Below, in pieces: positions 51,944 to 61,161 of a DNA stretch of 61,538 nt. Positions within the stretch are counted from its first letter, which is position 1. Each line of letters begins with the position of its first letter. The stretch covers positions 1 to 61,538 of the forward strand of contig CAZMSH010000024.1 in the NCBI GenBank assembly GCA_964568875.1, read 5' to 3'. The DNA is from SLNP01 sp964568875. GTDB lineage: Bacteria > Bacteroidota > Bacteroidia > Bacteroidales > VadinHA17. The notes below the pieces were generated by a model that was not told the DNA's origin, searched no databases, and saw nothing but the letters and a program-made list of their open reading frames with translations. Position numbers and translations under genes: made by a program.

Positions 51944-51958
51944 TTTAATTCTATTTTG

Positions 51959-53257
51959 TTATTCATATTTTGCTTTCAGGAACCAGTAATCATACAGGTT
52001 CAGGCTTAAACCAAACGAGAAGCAGTTTTCTCTGTGCAACCCGTTATTCAAAGAACCGGCCCGTGAGTTCCAGTCTGCGAAGATATTAATTTTTGACCAG
52101 GAACGTGGCATCGGAAAACCTATACCAAAAGTGATGCCAAACTCTTTAATCTGCTCTCCGTTAACTTCAAGGTAGTTGTCTGAAACGTGCCCCCCCAGCC
52201 GGTATTCAAGCCTTTGAAGGTAATTGTAAATGGATCCTCTTTCAGGTATATATTCTATTCCGGCCCTGAAGCTGTTTGTCGATGCCAGTCTGTTTGAGGT
52301 ACCGTACAACTGAGCATTATCCCATCCGGTGTTTGCATATTCAGCTGCTACTGTTAGCTTGTCAGCAATGTTATAGCTTACACCTGCCCTTATTGTCTGT
52401 GGCAGCCTTATACGACCATCAGGGATATCTGTTTTTGTCAACGTGTCGGGAGAATAGGGCGGCTGTCCGTAGTTGGAAAAGCGCATGAACAAATCGCTGT
52501 AGTTTGATTTGTATTCGCTTCCGACAGACCATGCTATTCCGGGAGTAATTGACTTCCTGTTTTTAAGGTTGATGGTATATTGCAGACCTGCTTCAAATCC
52601 AAAACCCCTCACTGTCATTTTTTCTTCGCTGCGGCTGATAAAGGAAGTCGGATCAGACTCGAAGTAATACTCATTTATTCTGTTCAACTCACCGAAGAGG
52701 ACACTCATGTTAACTCCTGCAGAGAGATTAGGAACCAAAGCCATTCCGGTTCCAAGAAAGGCTCGGTTCAAACCGCCTGTTCCCTTGTGGCTGATGTTCA
52801 GGGTTCCGGTCAGAGGGTCATATTCCGGATCGTCTTCGGTGATCTGACGGGAGATGTAGTAATAACCGTTGCTGTATGGCAACAACCCTGCCGTAAAACC
52901 AATACCCTTTGCCAGGGGAAATGATATTACCAGGTGGTCGAAGTTCATATCGTCACTGAAATGGCTGCCCGACCTGTCTTTCAGGTAAGCAGCAGTATAG
53001 TCTATGCCTATGTCGAATACAAAAGAGTTGGTGTCCAGGCTGGCATAGGAGGCAGGATTCGTCCATGAAACTGAAGTATTGTCCTTAAGTGAAACAGATA
53101 CTCCACCCATACCTGCCGACCTGAAATTATAGGCCGGTTCCAGCATTCCAAGATTGAACCTTGCATAAGGTGAGTTGACCATCTTCTGACCATATGCCGA
53201 AAAGAAAATCGACATACCTGCTATCAATGCAAGGATTCTATAGTTTTTAATGCGCAT
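51959..53257 (-). CDS. Outer-membrane beta-barrel protein of the lptC-gldE cluster
   Basis: The 432-residue protein has a signal peptide (about residues 1-23, MRIKNYRI to SAYGQ). It resembles PorV/FadL-type barrels: a conserved start with SPYARFNLGMLEPAYNFRSA, then strands with Gly and aromatic residues, and SWTNPASYASL, typical for this group. A TTG at 53266 is in frame; the ATG at 53257 is preferred and overlaps coaX by 11 bases. The next gene, the TPR protein, follows after 15 bases. A role in hydrophobic compound transport or envelope assembly is likely but not established. Confidence 0.82.
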   Translation of the reverse strand: MRIKNYRILALIAGMSIFFSAYGQKMVNSPYARFNLGMLEPAYNFRSAGMGGVSVSLKDNTSVSWTNPASYASLDTNSFVFDIGIDYTAAYLKDRSGSHFSDDMNFDHLVISFPLAKGIGFTAGLLPYSNGYYYISRQITEDDPEYDPLTGTLNISHKGTGGLNRAFLGTGMALVPNLSAGVNMSVLFGELNRINEYYFESDPTSFISRSEEKMTVRGFGFEAGLQYTINLKNRKSITPGIAWSVGSEYKSNYSDLFMRFSNYGQPPYSPDTLTKTDIPDGRIRLPQTIRAGVSYNIADKLTVAAEYANTGWDNAQLYGTSNRLASTNSFRAGIEYIPERGSIYNYLQRLEYRLGGHVSDNYLEVNGEQIKEFGITFGIGFPMPRSWSKINIFADWNSRAGSLNNGLHRENCFSFGLSLNLYDYWFLKAKYE

Positions 53258-53969
53258 TATACTCAAGTATGAAATTCAATCCCCTGGTTACAAGTTCGGG
53301 CTCCAGTGTTACCTTCTCATCCATTTTGGCTGACAGAAACTCTGCGTCGCCTCCGGTCATTATAACCATTCCGTCGGGATATATTTTTTTAAAACTGCGA
53401 ATATACTCATTTATTTCAAAAACAATTCCATTAACCACTCCGCAGTTTATTCCGCTGACAGTACTGCTGGCCGGAAAAATCGTATCTTCATTTCTTTCAA
53501 CCAATGGCAATCTTCCCGTAAAACTGCTGAGTGCCCTGAAGCGTATATCCAGACCCGGCGATATTGAGCCACCGCGATATGTCTCTTTTGTCAGCAGATC
53601 ATATGTCACCGCTGTGCCTGCGTCGATTACCAAAACGTTACTGTCTGCATATTTATTGTATGCCCCGGCGACAGCAGCGAGCCTGTCCATCCCAAGAGTT
53701 TGAGGTGTCTGGTAATCAATTTTAAACGGGAAGGAGGAAGCATGTGTAAGATGATGAAAGTATTCTGCAATATTCTTTATATCAGCTATAACAGGCTCGG
53801 GAACATCCCTGACGGTTGATAGGATAGCTTTCTTTACAGGTTGTTCCATATCGCCGACAAACTTTATCATCGATTCAAAACCTGTCAGTTTTGACTTAAG
53901 AATGATTTGATCGCTCTCAATCAGAGCAATCTTCAGCGATGTGTTACCTATATCAATAATCAGATTCAT
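53247..53969 (-). CDS. coaX: Type III pantothenate kinase
   Basis: CoaX phosphorylates pantothenate in the first step of coenzyme A synthesis. The 240-residue protein has the ASKHA-type phosphate loop DIGNTSLK at the N-terminus, GMDRLAAVAGA, the adenosine-side motif VIDAGTAVTYDLL and GGSISPGLDIRFRAL. A GTG at 53990 is in frame, but the ATG at 53969 matches the family start (MNLIIDIGNT). The preceding AGGAG touches the ATG and is too close to be a standard Shine-Dalgarno site. The following outer-membrane protein gene overlaps it by 11 bases. Confidence 0.95.
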   Translation of the reverse strand: MNLIIDIGNTSLKIALIESDQIILKSKLTGFESMIKFVGDMEQPVKKAILSTVRDVPEPVIADIKNIAEYFHHLTHASSFPFKIDYQTPQTLGMDRLAAVAGAYNKYADSNVLVIDAGTAVTYDLLTKETYRGGSISPGLDIRFRALSSFTGRLPLVERNEDTIFPASSTVSGINCGVVNGIVFEINEYIRSFKKIYPDGMVIMTGGDAEFLSAKMDEKVTLEPELVTRGLNFILEYNAH

Positions 53970-54004
53970 CTCCTGCAAGACCGGCGGCACAAAAATAGAA
54001 AAAA

Positions 54005-57000
54005 CTACAGGGATTCAGACATTCCGGACAGAATTTTATGCGCTGCACTGATGGTGTTTATCTCTGTCACAGTGAGAGTAAGCCTGTTTTCTTTCTGTCG
54101 CATCCTCATCTGGTTCTGCCTCCGGTTTACATAATTCATAAGGGAGGCAAACTTTGGTGAGCGGTAGAATGGTGAGTCAGGATCAGAATCGAAGGTGATA
54201 ATCATCATATTACCTTTGAGTGATATCTTTTCCATACCCATGGATGATGCTATCCATTTGAGCCTTACCACTCTTAAAAGTGAATTTGCTTCGGTAGGTA
54301 TTGGGCCAAACCGGTCTTTCAGCCTCAATTCGAAATCTTCAAGTTCTTTTTCATTCTGAATCTCGTTAAGTTCCCTGTATAGTCTTATGCGCTCAGGGAT
54401 ATTCGAAACGTAATCATCAGGGAACATTATCTCAAGATCAGTATCTATCTGGACATCAGCTGCTATATAATCAGGTTTATGACTTTTTTCAGTCTCACCA
54501 ATTTCTTCCGGCACGTAGCCTTCCTCCTCCCTGAGTTCCATAGCAGCTTCCTTAAGTATCTTCTGGTATGTTTCAAAGCCAATATCTGCTATGAAACCGC
54601 TCTGTTCTCCACCAAGGAGGTTCCCGGCTCCCCTTATATCAAGATCTTGTAACGCAATATTGAAGCCACTTCCCAATCCGGAAAATTCCTCAATTGCCAG
54701 GACTCTTCTGCGGGCATCATGAGAGAGTGAAGTGAGAGGTGGCGTGAGAAGATAGCAGAAAGCTTTCCGGTTCGACCTGCCAACCCGGCCCCTGAGTTGA
54801 TGCAGCTCCGATAATCCGAACTGGTGGGCCTCATTTATAAAAATGGTGTTTGCATTCGGAATATCAAGGCCTGATTCAATTATAGTCGTTGCAAGTAATA
54901 CATCATAATCTCCCTGGATAAATCCGGACATTATCTTTTCCACCTCCTGCCCTGGCATTTTACCATGAACTACCGCGGTCTTAATGCCAGGACATATTCG
55001 CTCTATGGTACCCTGCATGACTTTAATACTGTCGACTCTGTTATGGATGAAGAAGACCTGACCATTACGTTCAACTTCATATTCAATACCCTCTCTTATA
55101 ATATCCTCATTGAAGCCGTGCAGCTCTGTAACTATTGGCACTCTGTTGGGTGGCGGGGTGTTTATGACTGACATGTCGCGTGCGCCTATGAGCGAGAACT
55201 GCAGGGTTCTTGGTATTGGTGTGGCGGTTAGTGTCAGTGTGTCAACGCTGGCTTTCAGTTTTTTAATCTTCTCCTTAACGGCTACTCCGAAACGCTGCTC
55301 CTCGTCCACAATCAGGAGGCCAAGATTCCTGAATCTGATATCTTCTCCTACAAGGCGATGTGTGCCTATTATAATATCAATTGAACCATCGGAAATCTGT
55401 GATGCGATTTTCTTCTGATCTGCAGATTTTCGATGCCGGCTGATATAATCTACCCTGCAGGGAAACCCCTCCAGTCTTGATAGAAAGGTTCTGTAGTGCT
55501 GAAGTGCAAGTATTGTTGTAGGAACCAGGACAGCTGTCTGCATTCCGTCGGTGGCAGCCTTGAAGGCGGCCCTGACAGCCACTTCAGTCTTTCCAAAGCC
55601 AACATCTCCGCATATTAACCTGTCCATCGGATGCTGACTCTCCATATCTCTCTTCACAAGTTCTGTTGCTGCCAGCTGATCGGGTGTATCTTCATATATG
55701 AATGATGCCTCAAGCTCTCTCTGAAGATATGAATCGGGGGAATAAGAAGTGCCTGGCATGGTAACTCTCGCGGCATATATCTTTATCAGGTCGCGTGCAA
55801 TATCCTTGATCTTCCGCTTGGTTTCCTGCTTAAGCTTTTGCCATGCCCCCGATCCAAGCTTGTGTATTCTTGGTTCCTCAGCTTCACGTCCCTTGTATTT
55901 TGATATACGGTGAAGGGAATGAATACCAACGTAGAGGGTGTCATTGTCTCTGTAAACCAGTTTTATGGCCTCCTGAATCCGGCCATTTACCTCTATCTTC
56001 TCAAGTCCTCCGAAACGACCGATACCATGATCGGCATGAACTACATAGTCGCCCGGATTGAGACCGGTAATCTCCTTTAGTGAAATACTATCCTTTCTGG
56101 TGAAATAGCCGCGGATCCTGAAGCGGTGGTATCTGTCGAATATCTGGTGGTCGGTATAAAGAACTGTCTTAAGGTCGTGATCAATGAATCCGCCGTGTAG
56201 GTTAAAAAGAAGGGTATCAAAAGCGATTTCGGGATCAATTTCTGAGAATATGTTACGTAATCTCTCTATCTGGGCCTCATTCTCGGAAACTATGCAATTA
56301 CTGTAGCCCTTTTCCATGTTTTCTCTCAGCCTGTCACCCAGCAGGGTGAAATTCTTGCTGAAATTAGGCTGCGGTTCGGTATTGAATGAAAAACTCCTTG
56401 CTACAGCCAGGGTGCTGTTTTTTCCTGTAATGAAACTCCTGAAACGTTTTATCTCCTCAAACACCCGGTTTCCTGTAAGCAGAGATGCGTGGCCCCTGTC
56501 ATCAGGCTCTTCCGGCCCTGGCGAACCATGGCCAAAGTATATCTCATTAATTCGCTCCCTGCAATAATCAGGTGAATGGATCCATATAACCGTGCTGTCA
56601 GGTACAAAATCAAACAGAGAATCCTTAACCTCCTCGATGGTTACATCCTGTATGTTGGGAATAACATTTATTTCGTTCACTATCTTTTCAGAAAGCTGGT
56701 CGTCAGGATTGAATATTCTTATAGATTCAATCGTGTTTCCGTCAAAATCAAGACGGAAAGGCTTGTCTGTTGAGAATGAGAAAAGATCTGTAATACTGCC
56801 CCTGACAGCATATTGGCCGGGCTCATAAACAAAGTCTGTCCGCACAAAACCGTATTCCTGCAATACTTCTTCGATAAAGTCAGGGGAGAGATCTTCGCCT
56901 CTTTTTATCTTAAGGGTGTTTTTTCTGAGGTTTCTTCTGCTTATGACCTTTTCCATAATGCCCTCAGGATAGGTTACTATATAACTCCTTCCCTCTCCTG

Positions 57001-57397
57001 AGGCAAGCCTGCTCAAAACGTTTGTCCTGAGAACAATATTAGCAGGGTCGGTCTGGTTGTATCTTGCAGACCGTTTGTATCCTGATGGGAAAAAAAACAC
57101 CGATTCCTCTCCCGCCAGGGAAACGAGATCGTTATAGAACCAGGCCGCATCATCCTTTTCAGGAAGTATTGCCAGAAAATGTGAGCCGGAATCATTAAAA
57201 ATAGCCCCTGAAATCAATGACGCTGATGATCCTGTAAGTCCCTCAAGTTCAATTGCCTCTGGCTTAACAAGTTCAGCCTCCTTTAAGAGCTGTTCATACA
57301 GTTCATGCGTTCTGTAGAGGTTTGCCGGATCAGTAACCCTCTTATGACCAGATGTCGGCGACCGTTCATTCACAATCGTTGTCCTTGCAGAAATCAA
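54005..57397 (-). CDS. mfd: Transcription-repair coupling factor
   Basis: Mfd removes RNA polymerase stalled at DNA lesions and recruits UvrA. The protein has up to 1130 residues. It has a UvrB-like N-terminal half, the RNA-polymerase-interacting CarD-like domain (GDYVVHADHGIGRF), and the translocase motor with Walker A (GDVGFGKTEVAVRAA), Walker B (LLIVDEEQRFG) and motif VI (QLRGRVGRS). A TRCF C-terminal domain follows. The start is uncertain: the longest frame begins with TTG at 57397, 32 bases inside fbp; GTG at 57373 is the only near alternative. Unusual start codons plus overlap suggest coupling to fbp translation. Confidence 0.95.
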   Translation of the reverse strand: MISARTTIVNERSPTSGHKRVTDPANLYRTHELYEQLLKEAELVKPEAIELEGLTGSSASLISGAIFNDSGSHFLAILPEKDDAAWFYNDLVSLAGEESVFFFPSGYKRSARYNQTDPANIVLRTNVLSRLASGEGRSYIVTYPEGIMEKVISRRNLRKNTLKIKRGEDLSPDFIEEVLQEYGFVRTDFVYEPGQYAVRGSITDLFSFSTDKPFRLDFDGNTIESIRIFNPDDQLSEKIVNEINVIPNIQDVTIEEVKDSLFDFVPDSTVIWIHSPDYCRERINEIYFGHGSPGPEEPDDRGHASLLTGNRVFEEIKRFRSFITGKNSTLAVARSFSFNTEPQPNFSKNFTLLGDRLRENMEKGYSNCIVSENEAQIERLRNIFSEIDPEIAFDTLLFNLHGGFIDHDLKTVLYTDHQIFDRYHRFRIRGYFTRKDSISLKEITGLNPGDYVVHADHGIGRFGGLEKIEVNGRIQEAIKLVYRDNDTLYVGIHSLHRISKYKGREAEEPRIHKLGSGAWQKLKQETKRKIKDIARDLIKIYAARVTMPGTSYSPDSYLQRELEASFIYEDTPDQLAATELVKRDMESQHPMDRLICGDVGFGKTEVAVRAAFKAATDGMQTAVLVPTTILALQHYRTFLSRLEGFPCRVDYISRHRKSADQKKIASQISDGSIDIIIGTHRLVGEDIRFRNLGLLIVDEEQRFGVAVKEKIKKLKASVDTLTLTATPIPRTLQFSLIGARDMSVINTPPPNRVPIVTELHGFNEDIIREGIEYEVERNGQVFFIHNRVDSIKVMQGTIERICPGIKTAVVHGKMPGQEVEKIMSGFIQGDYDVLLATTIIESGLDIPNANTIFINEAHQFGLSELHQLRGRVGRSNRKAFCYLLTPPLTSLSHDARRRVLAIEEFSGLGSGFNIALQDLDIRGAGNLLGGEQSGFIADIGFETYQKILKEAAMELREEEGYVPEEIGETEKSHKPDYIAADVQIDTDLEIMFPDDYVSNIPERIRLYRELNEIQNEKELEDFELRLKDRFGPIPTEANSLLRVVRLKWIASSMGMEKISLKGNMMIITFDSDPDSPFYRSPKFASLMNYVNRRQNQMRMRQKENRLTLTVTEINTISAAHKILSGMSESL

Positions 57398-58394
57398 GAA
57401 ACTCCTCCAGCTTCCTGACCATATTTACTGAACCTACATAAAAAGGAGCTCTTTCATGTAACGATGAAGGTTCGAGATCAAGTATCCTCTTGTGGCCATC
57501 AGATGCTTTTCCTCCGGCCTGTTCAGCCAGGAACGAGATGGGATTGCATTCATATACCAGGCGAAGCTTCCCGCGGGGAGCATTTTCGTACTGAGGGTAA
57601 AGAAAGATACCCCCTTTCAGAAGGTTCCGGTGAAAATCTGATACCAGCGATCCTATATACCTTGATGTATATGGCCGGTTAGTTGTATCTTCCTTTTCCT
57701 GGCAGTATTTGATATATTGCTTCACACCTGTGGGAAACTTTACATAATTACCCTCATTAACTGAGTAAATATGCCCGTCTGCCGGGGTTTTGATATCCGG
57801 ATGGGAGAGGCAGAATTCTCCCATGGAGGGATCAAGAGTGAATCCGTTGACGCCATTTCCTGTTGTATACACCAGCATTGTTGAAGAGCCGTAAATGACA
57901 TATCCTGCAGCTACCTGACGCGATCCTGGCTGCAGGAAATCCTCCTTTGTGGCCTTCTCTCCCCTCGGCGAAAGCCGGCGGTAGATGGAAAATATGGACC
58001 CCACGGAAACATTAACGTCAATATTTGAAGATCCGTCAAGAGGGTCTATACATACAACGTATTTGCCATCCCTTCCGAAAGCATCGGTAAAGACTATCTC
58101 GCTCTGATTCTCTTCAGAAGCAAGACCGCAGCATTCACCGCTTGAAAGCAGAGCGTCAATAAAAACCTCATCGGCATATATATCAAGCTTTTGCTGAGTC
58201 TCGCCCTGAACATTTATGGAGCCTGCCTTGCCAAGAATCTCAACCAGTCCGGCCCTGCGTATCTTGGTATTTACCATTTTGGCGGCAGTGCCTATGTGAT
58301 GAAGCAGTGTCGAAAGCTCTCCCTTTGCAAAAGAAAAATCCTTTTGCTTCTGAATGATAAAATCATTTAGGGTAGTAATATTGTAACTATTCAT
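57366..58394 (-). CDS. fbp: Fructose-1,6-bisphosphatase, class I
   Basis: Fbp hydrolyses fructose 1,6-bisphosphate to fructose 6-phosphate in gluconeogenesis. The 342-residue protein has the metal-binding motif DPLDGSSNIDVN, the substrate region YIGSLVSDFHRNLLKGGIFLYP and the C-terminal LVYECNPISFLAEQAGGKASDG. Length is normal for class I. A -7 promoter box lies 29 bases upstream of the ATG. It overlaps mfd by up to 32 bases at its 3' end, an unusual partner for a metabolic gene. Confidence 0.97.
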   Translation of the reverse strand: MNSYNITTLNDFIIQKQKDFSFAKGELSTLLHHIGTAAKMVNTKIRRAGLVEILGKAGSINVQGETQQKLDIYADEVFIDALLSSGECCGLASEENQSEIVFTDAFGRDGKYVVCIDPLDGSSNIDVNVSVGSIFSIYRRLSPRGEKATKEDFLQPGSRQVAAGYVIYGSSTMLVYTTGNGVNGFTLDPSMGEFCLSHPDIKTPADGHIYSVNEGNYVKFPTGVKQYIKYCQEKEDTTNRPYTSRYIGSLVSDFHRNLLKGGIFLYPQYENAPRGKLRLVYECNPISFLAEQAGGKASDGHKRILDLEPSSLHERAPFYVGSVNMVRKLEEFLDFCKDNDCE

Positions 58395-58422
58395 TAAGGT
58401 TAGTTTTGGGTATGGGTTGGTA

Positions 58423-58430
58423 CAAAAATA
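58423..58430 (-). promoter_or_regulatory. Putative fbp promoter, -7 box
   Basis: On the minus strand the bases read TATTTTTG, a full TAnnTTTG match. Expected initiation lies about 20 bases upstream of the fbp ATG. The -33 region is T-rich (TTTT) rather than TTTG. Confidence 0.55.
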
Positions 58431-58466
58431 CGAACAAATCTTGTGATTAAAAACCTTCTTAAATCA

Positions 58467-58988
58467 TCATTCTGCAAGAATAAGCTTAAAGAGTGCCCTG
58501 TGCCCGAACAATGTACCCTGGCTGTCTCTGAATTCGTACCCCAATATTATCGATTTTACAATCTTTTTGATCTCACTCGTGGCCGGATGATAGTACCAGT
58601 CCTCTGTAAACTGCAACTTGGCAACACCTGTGCCTGAAGAATTCATCTCGTTTACAAGTTTTCTTACATCCGCAGGTGTAATCGATTCTCCTGTTAGCAT
58701 GTCATAAGCCTGCAGTTTTTCTGCATACAACTTTTGAAACAGGTCTTCTATCATAATGTTGCCATTATATCCACTCATCCTTTCAGTTTCCCAGGGATCA
58801 GCTTCAGCGGGAGGGTTTACAATAACATCGTAATTAATATCTTTTGCAATGAGAATGAAGCCGGAATCGGCCTCTGCAACAGGTCCCGGTCTTACAGGAG
58901 CATCACTACTGGTACGATTGTGGCAGCCTGTCAGAAAAAACAGAGATAAAACAGATGCACTGAGGAGAAAGCGTGTCAGTTTAGTCAT
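58467..58988 (-). CDS. Lipoprotein of unknown function
   Basis: The 173-residue protein has a lipoprotein signal (FFLTGCHN, cysteine at about residue 22), then a hydrophilic linker. The mature region has paired charged helices and strands (EDLFQKLYAEKLQAYDMLTG, KLQFTEDWYYHPATSEIKK) and ends with LGYEFRDSQGTLFGHRALFKL. The layout is weakly reminiscent of GldN/PorN, a T9SS component, in which a work-up of strands follows a WYY-like segment, but the match is too weak to name it. It lies 5 bases downstream of pyrC and is probably in its operon. Confidence 0.6.
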   Translation of the reverse strand: MTKLTRFLLSASVLSLFFLTGCHNRTSSDAPVRPGPVAEADSGFILIAKDINYDVIVNPPAEADPWETERMSGYNGNIMIEDLFQKLYAEKLQAYDMLTGESITPADVRKLVNEMNSSGTGVAKLQFTEDWYYHPATSEIKKIVKSIILGYEFRDSQGTLFGHRALFKLILAE

Positions 58989-58993
58989 TATCG

Positions 58994-60337
58994 TCAGAAT
59001 CTGAAGCGGACCTGTTGTCCCCTGTAGTCATTATTAATGATACCGTTATCGTATACAATATTCCCGTTAACAACGGTTGTCATAACCTTCGATTTGAATG
59101 TTTGCCCGGTAAAAGGAGACCAGCCGCAACGGTACAGGATATTGTCGTACCATACTTTCCATGGGTCGTCAGGATTAACAATACAGATGTCTGCCTTGTA
59201 GCCTTCCCGTATGAAACCTCTCTCTTCAATCCGGAAAAGCAGTGCCGGGTTATGGCACATCTTCTCCACAATCTTTTCAAGACTTATGATTCCCTGGTGA
59301 TGCAGTTCAAGCATGGCAACAAGTGAATGCTGAACAAGCGGTCCGCCCGAAGGCGCTTCATTGTATGACCTGCTTTTTTCTTCAATAGTATGAGGTGCGT
59401 GATCTGTTGCAATTATATCAATAAGGTCACTGTTAACGGCTTCCCTTAATGCTTTTCTGTCGAATGCAGTTTTTATCGCCGGGTTCCATTTTATGAAATT
59501 CCCTTTGATGTCGTAGGCAGCCTCGTCGAACCATAGATGGTGAACGCAGACCTCACCTGTTATAAGTTTCTGATCAAGAGGTTTGTTGTTGTCGAATAGT
59601 TTGATTTCATCGGCAGTGGAGAGATGCAGAATATGCAGCCTCGTGCCATATTCCCTGGCAAGTGCAACTGCTTTCGATGATGATGTCAAGCAAGCTTCAC
59701 GGCTCCTGATCTCAGGGTGAAGGTAGACAGGTATCTTATTTCCATATTTGAGCCGGGCCGACTCAAAATTCCTTTTGACAATCTCTTCCTCTTCACAATG
59801 ACATGCCACCGGTGCCTTTACATTCCTGAATATCTCCCTCAGTGTTGCCTCATTATCAACAAGCATATTGCCTGTCGATGAACCCATAAATACCTTTATT
59901 CCGCAATAGAGTGACCTGTCGGTATCGAGCAGGTCATTGATGTTGTCGTTGGTGGCACCTAAATAGAAAGCATAGTTTATTAATGACGTTTCATTTGCTA
60001 TTGCCAGCTTTGCCAGTAGATTTGCTTTGGTCGTTGTCGGAGGGTTTGTATTTGGCATCTCCATAAATGTTGTAACTCCTCCTGCAGCTGCTGCCCTTGA
60101 TTCTGTGAATATTGATCCCTTGTGGGTGAGCCCCGGTTCTCTGAAGTGTACCTGGTCATCAATAATACCGGGAATTACATACATTCCGTTAGCATCGATA
60201 ATCCGGGCATTATCAGGAACAATGCTTTTGTCAATGTTGCCTATAGCGGCTATTTTTTCATTAGCGATCAACAGGTCTCCCGCGAATCTCCTTCCTTCAT
60301 TTATTATTGTGCCTTTTTTGATATGGATAACATTCAT
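58994..60337 (-). CDS. pyrC: Dihydroorotase
   Basis: The enzyme closes carbamoyl-aspartate to dihydroorotate in pyrimidine synthesis. The 447-residue protein has the amidohydrolase layout: DDQVHFREPG near residue 60, the lysine region GIKVFMGSSTG, ACHCEEEEI, LHILHLSTADE and DIIATDHAPH. In the first metal motif the usual HxH reads QVH; I recall the same reading in other Bacteroidota dihydroorotases (for example Porphyromonas gingivalis), so it is probably lineage-typical rather than a defect. It overlaps the upstream glycosyltransferase gene by ATGA. The small lipoprotein gene follows after 5 bases. Confidence 0.95.
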   Translation of the reverse strand: MNVIHIKKGTIINEGRRFAGDLLIANEKIAAIGNIDKSIVPDNARIIDANGMYVIPGIIDDQVHFREPGLTHKGSIFTESRAAAAGGVTTFMEMPNTNPPTTTKANLLAKLAIANETSLINYAFYLGATNDNINDLLDTDRSLYCGIKVFMGSSTGNMLVDNEATLREIFRNVKAPVACHCEEEEIVKRNFESARLKYGNKIPVYLHPEIRSREACLTSSSKAVALAREYGTRLHILHLSTADEIKLFDNNKPLDQKLITGEVCVHHLWFDEAAYDIKGNFIKWNPAIKTAFDRKALREAVNSDLIDIIATDHAPHTIEEKSRSYNEAPSGGPLVQHSLVAMLELHHQGIISLEKIVEKMCHNPALLFRIEERGFIREGYKADICIVNPDDPWKVWYDNILYRCGWSPFTGQTFKSKVMTTVVNGNIVYDNGIINNDYRGQQVRFRF

Positions 60338-61080
60338 GACCCGGTTTGTTTTAGTAATTTGCCATGCCTGCGGAAAATACTCCTTATTTTCATCCTCAGT
60401 ACCCCCCAGAGAGCCTCGTTGAATATTCCTCCTGACATTTTTGATGAACCCATCTTTCTTTCCGTGAAAATTATCGGGATCTCAACGATATTATAGCCCA
60501 TCTTCCAGGCGTTGAATTTCATCTCGATCTGAAATGCATATCCAACCGATTTTATAAGTTCAGGTTTGATATTTTCAAGCACCTCCCGGCGATAACATTT
60601 GAATCCGGCTGTAGTATCCTTTATCTTCATGCCGGTTATCACCCTTACATATATAGAAGCAAAATAAGACATTAACACCCTGCTCAGAGGCCAGTTGACC
60701 ACGTTGACTCCGCTTATATAGCGTGACCCTATTGCTACATCCGCTCCCTCTTCTTTGCAGGTTCTGTATAGTCTTACAAGATCATTGGGATCGTGAGAGA
60801 AGTCTGCGTCCATCTCATATATATAATGGTAGTCCTTCTCCAATGCCCATCTGAATCCCGTAATGTATGCCGTACCGAGCCCTAGTTTTCCCTCTCTTTC
60901 AATAAGATGAATACCATCATGCTCCTTCTGCATTCTCTTAACAATTGAGGCAGTGCCGTCGGGAGAGTTGTCGTCTATTATCAGTATATCAAATCTGTGC
61001 TCCAGGCTTTTAATTGCCCGTATCAGAGGCTCAATATTCTCAGATTCATTGTAGGTTGGTATTATAACCAGGTTCTCCAT
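60334..61080 (-). CDS. Polyprenol monophosphomannose synthase (GT2)
   Basis: The 248-residue protein is a GT-A fold family 2 glycosyltransferase resembling dolichyl-phosphate mannosyltransferases. It transfers a sugar (usually mannose) from a nucleotide sugar to polyprenyl phosphate at the inner face of the membrane. Motifs are IIPTYNESENI at the N-terminus, DDNSPDGTA, the metal-binding DADFSHDPNDL (DxD) and the GFKCYRR region. It has no clear transmembrane tail, so it resembles the short soluble type. It precedes pyrC with an ATGA overlap. Both are often adjacent in Bacteroidota. Confidence 0.9.
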   Translation of the reverse strand: MENLVIIPTYNESENIEPLIRAIKSLEHRFDILIIDDNSPDGTASIVKRMQKEHDGIHLIEREGKLGLGTAYITGFRWALEKDYHYIYEMDADFSHDPNDLVRLYRTCKEEGADVAIGSRYISGVNVVNWPLSRVLMSYFASIYVRVITGMKIKDTTAGFKCYRREVLENIKPELIKSVGYAFQIEMKFNAWKMGYNIVEIPIIFTERKMGSSKMSGGIFNEALWGVLRMKIRSIFRRHGKLLKQTGS

Positions 61081-61161
61081 CCTTTCTGTCTATGGCGCTA
61101 AAATAACTAATTCAATTCACATGTCGACACAAACGGTGTCATAATATTAGTCATCATGAGG

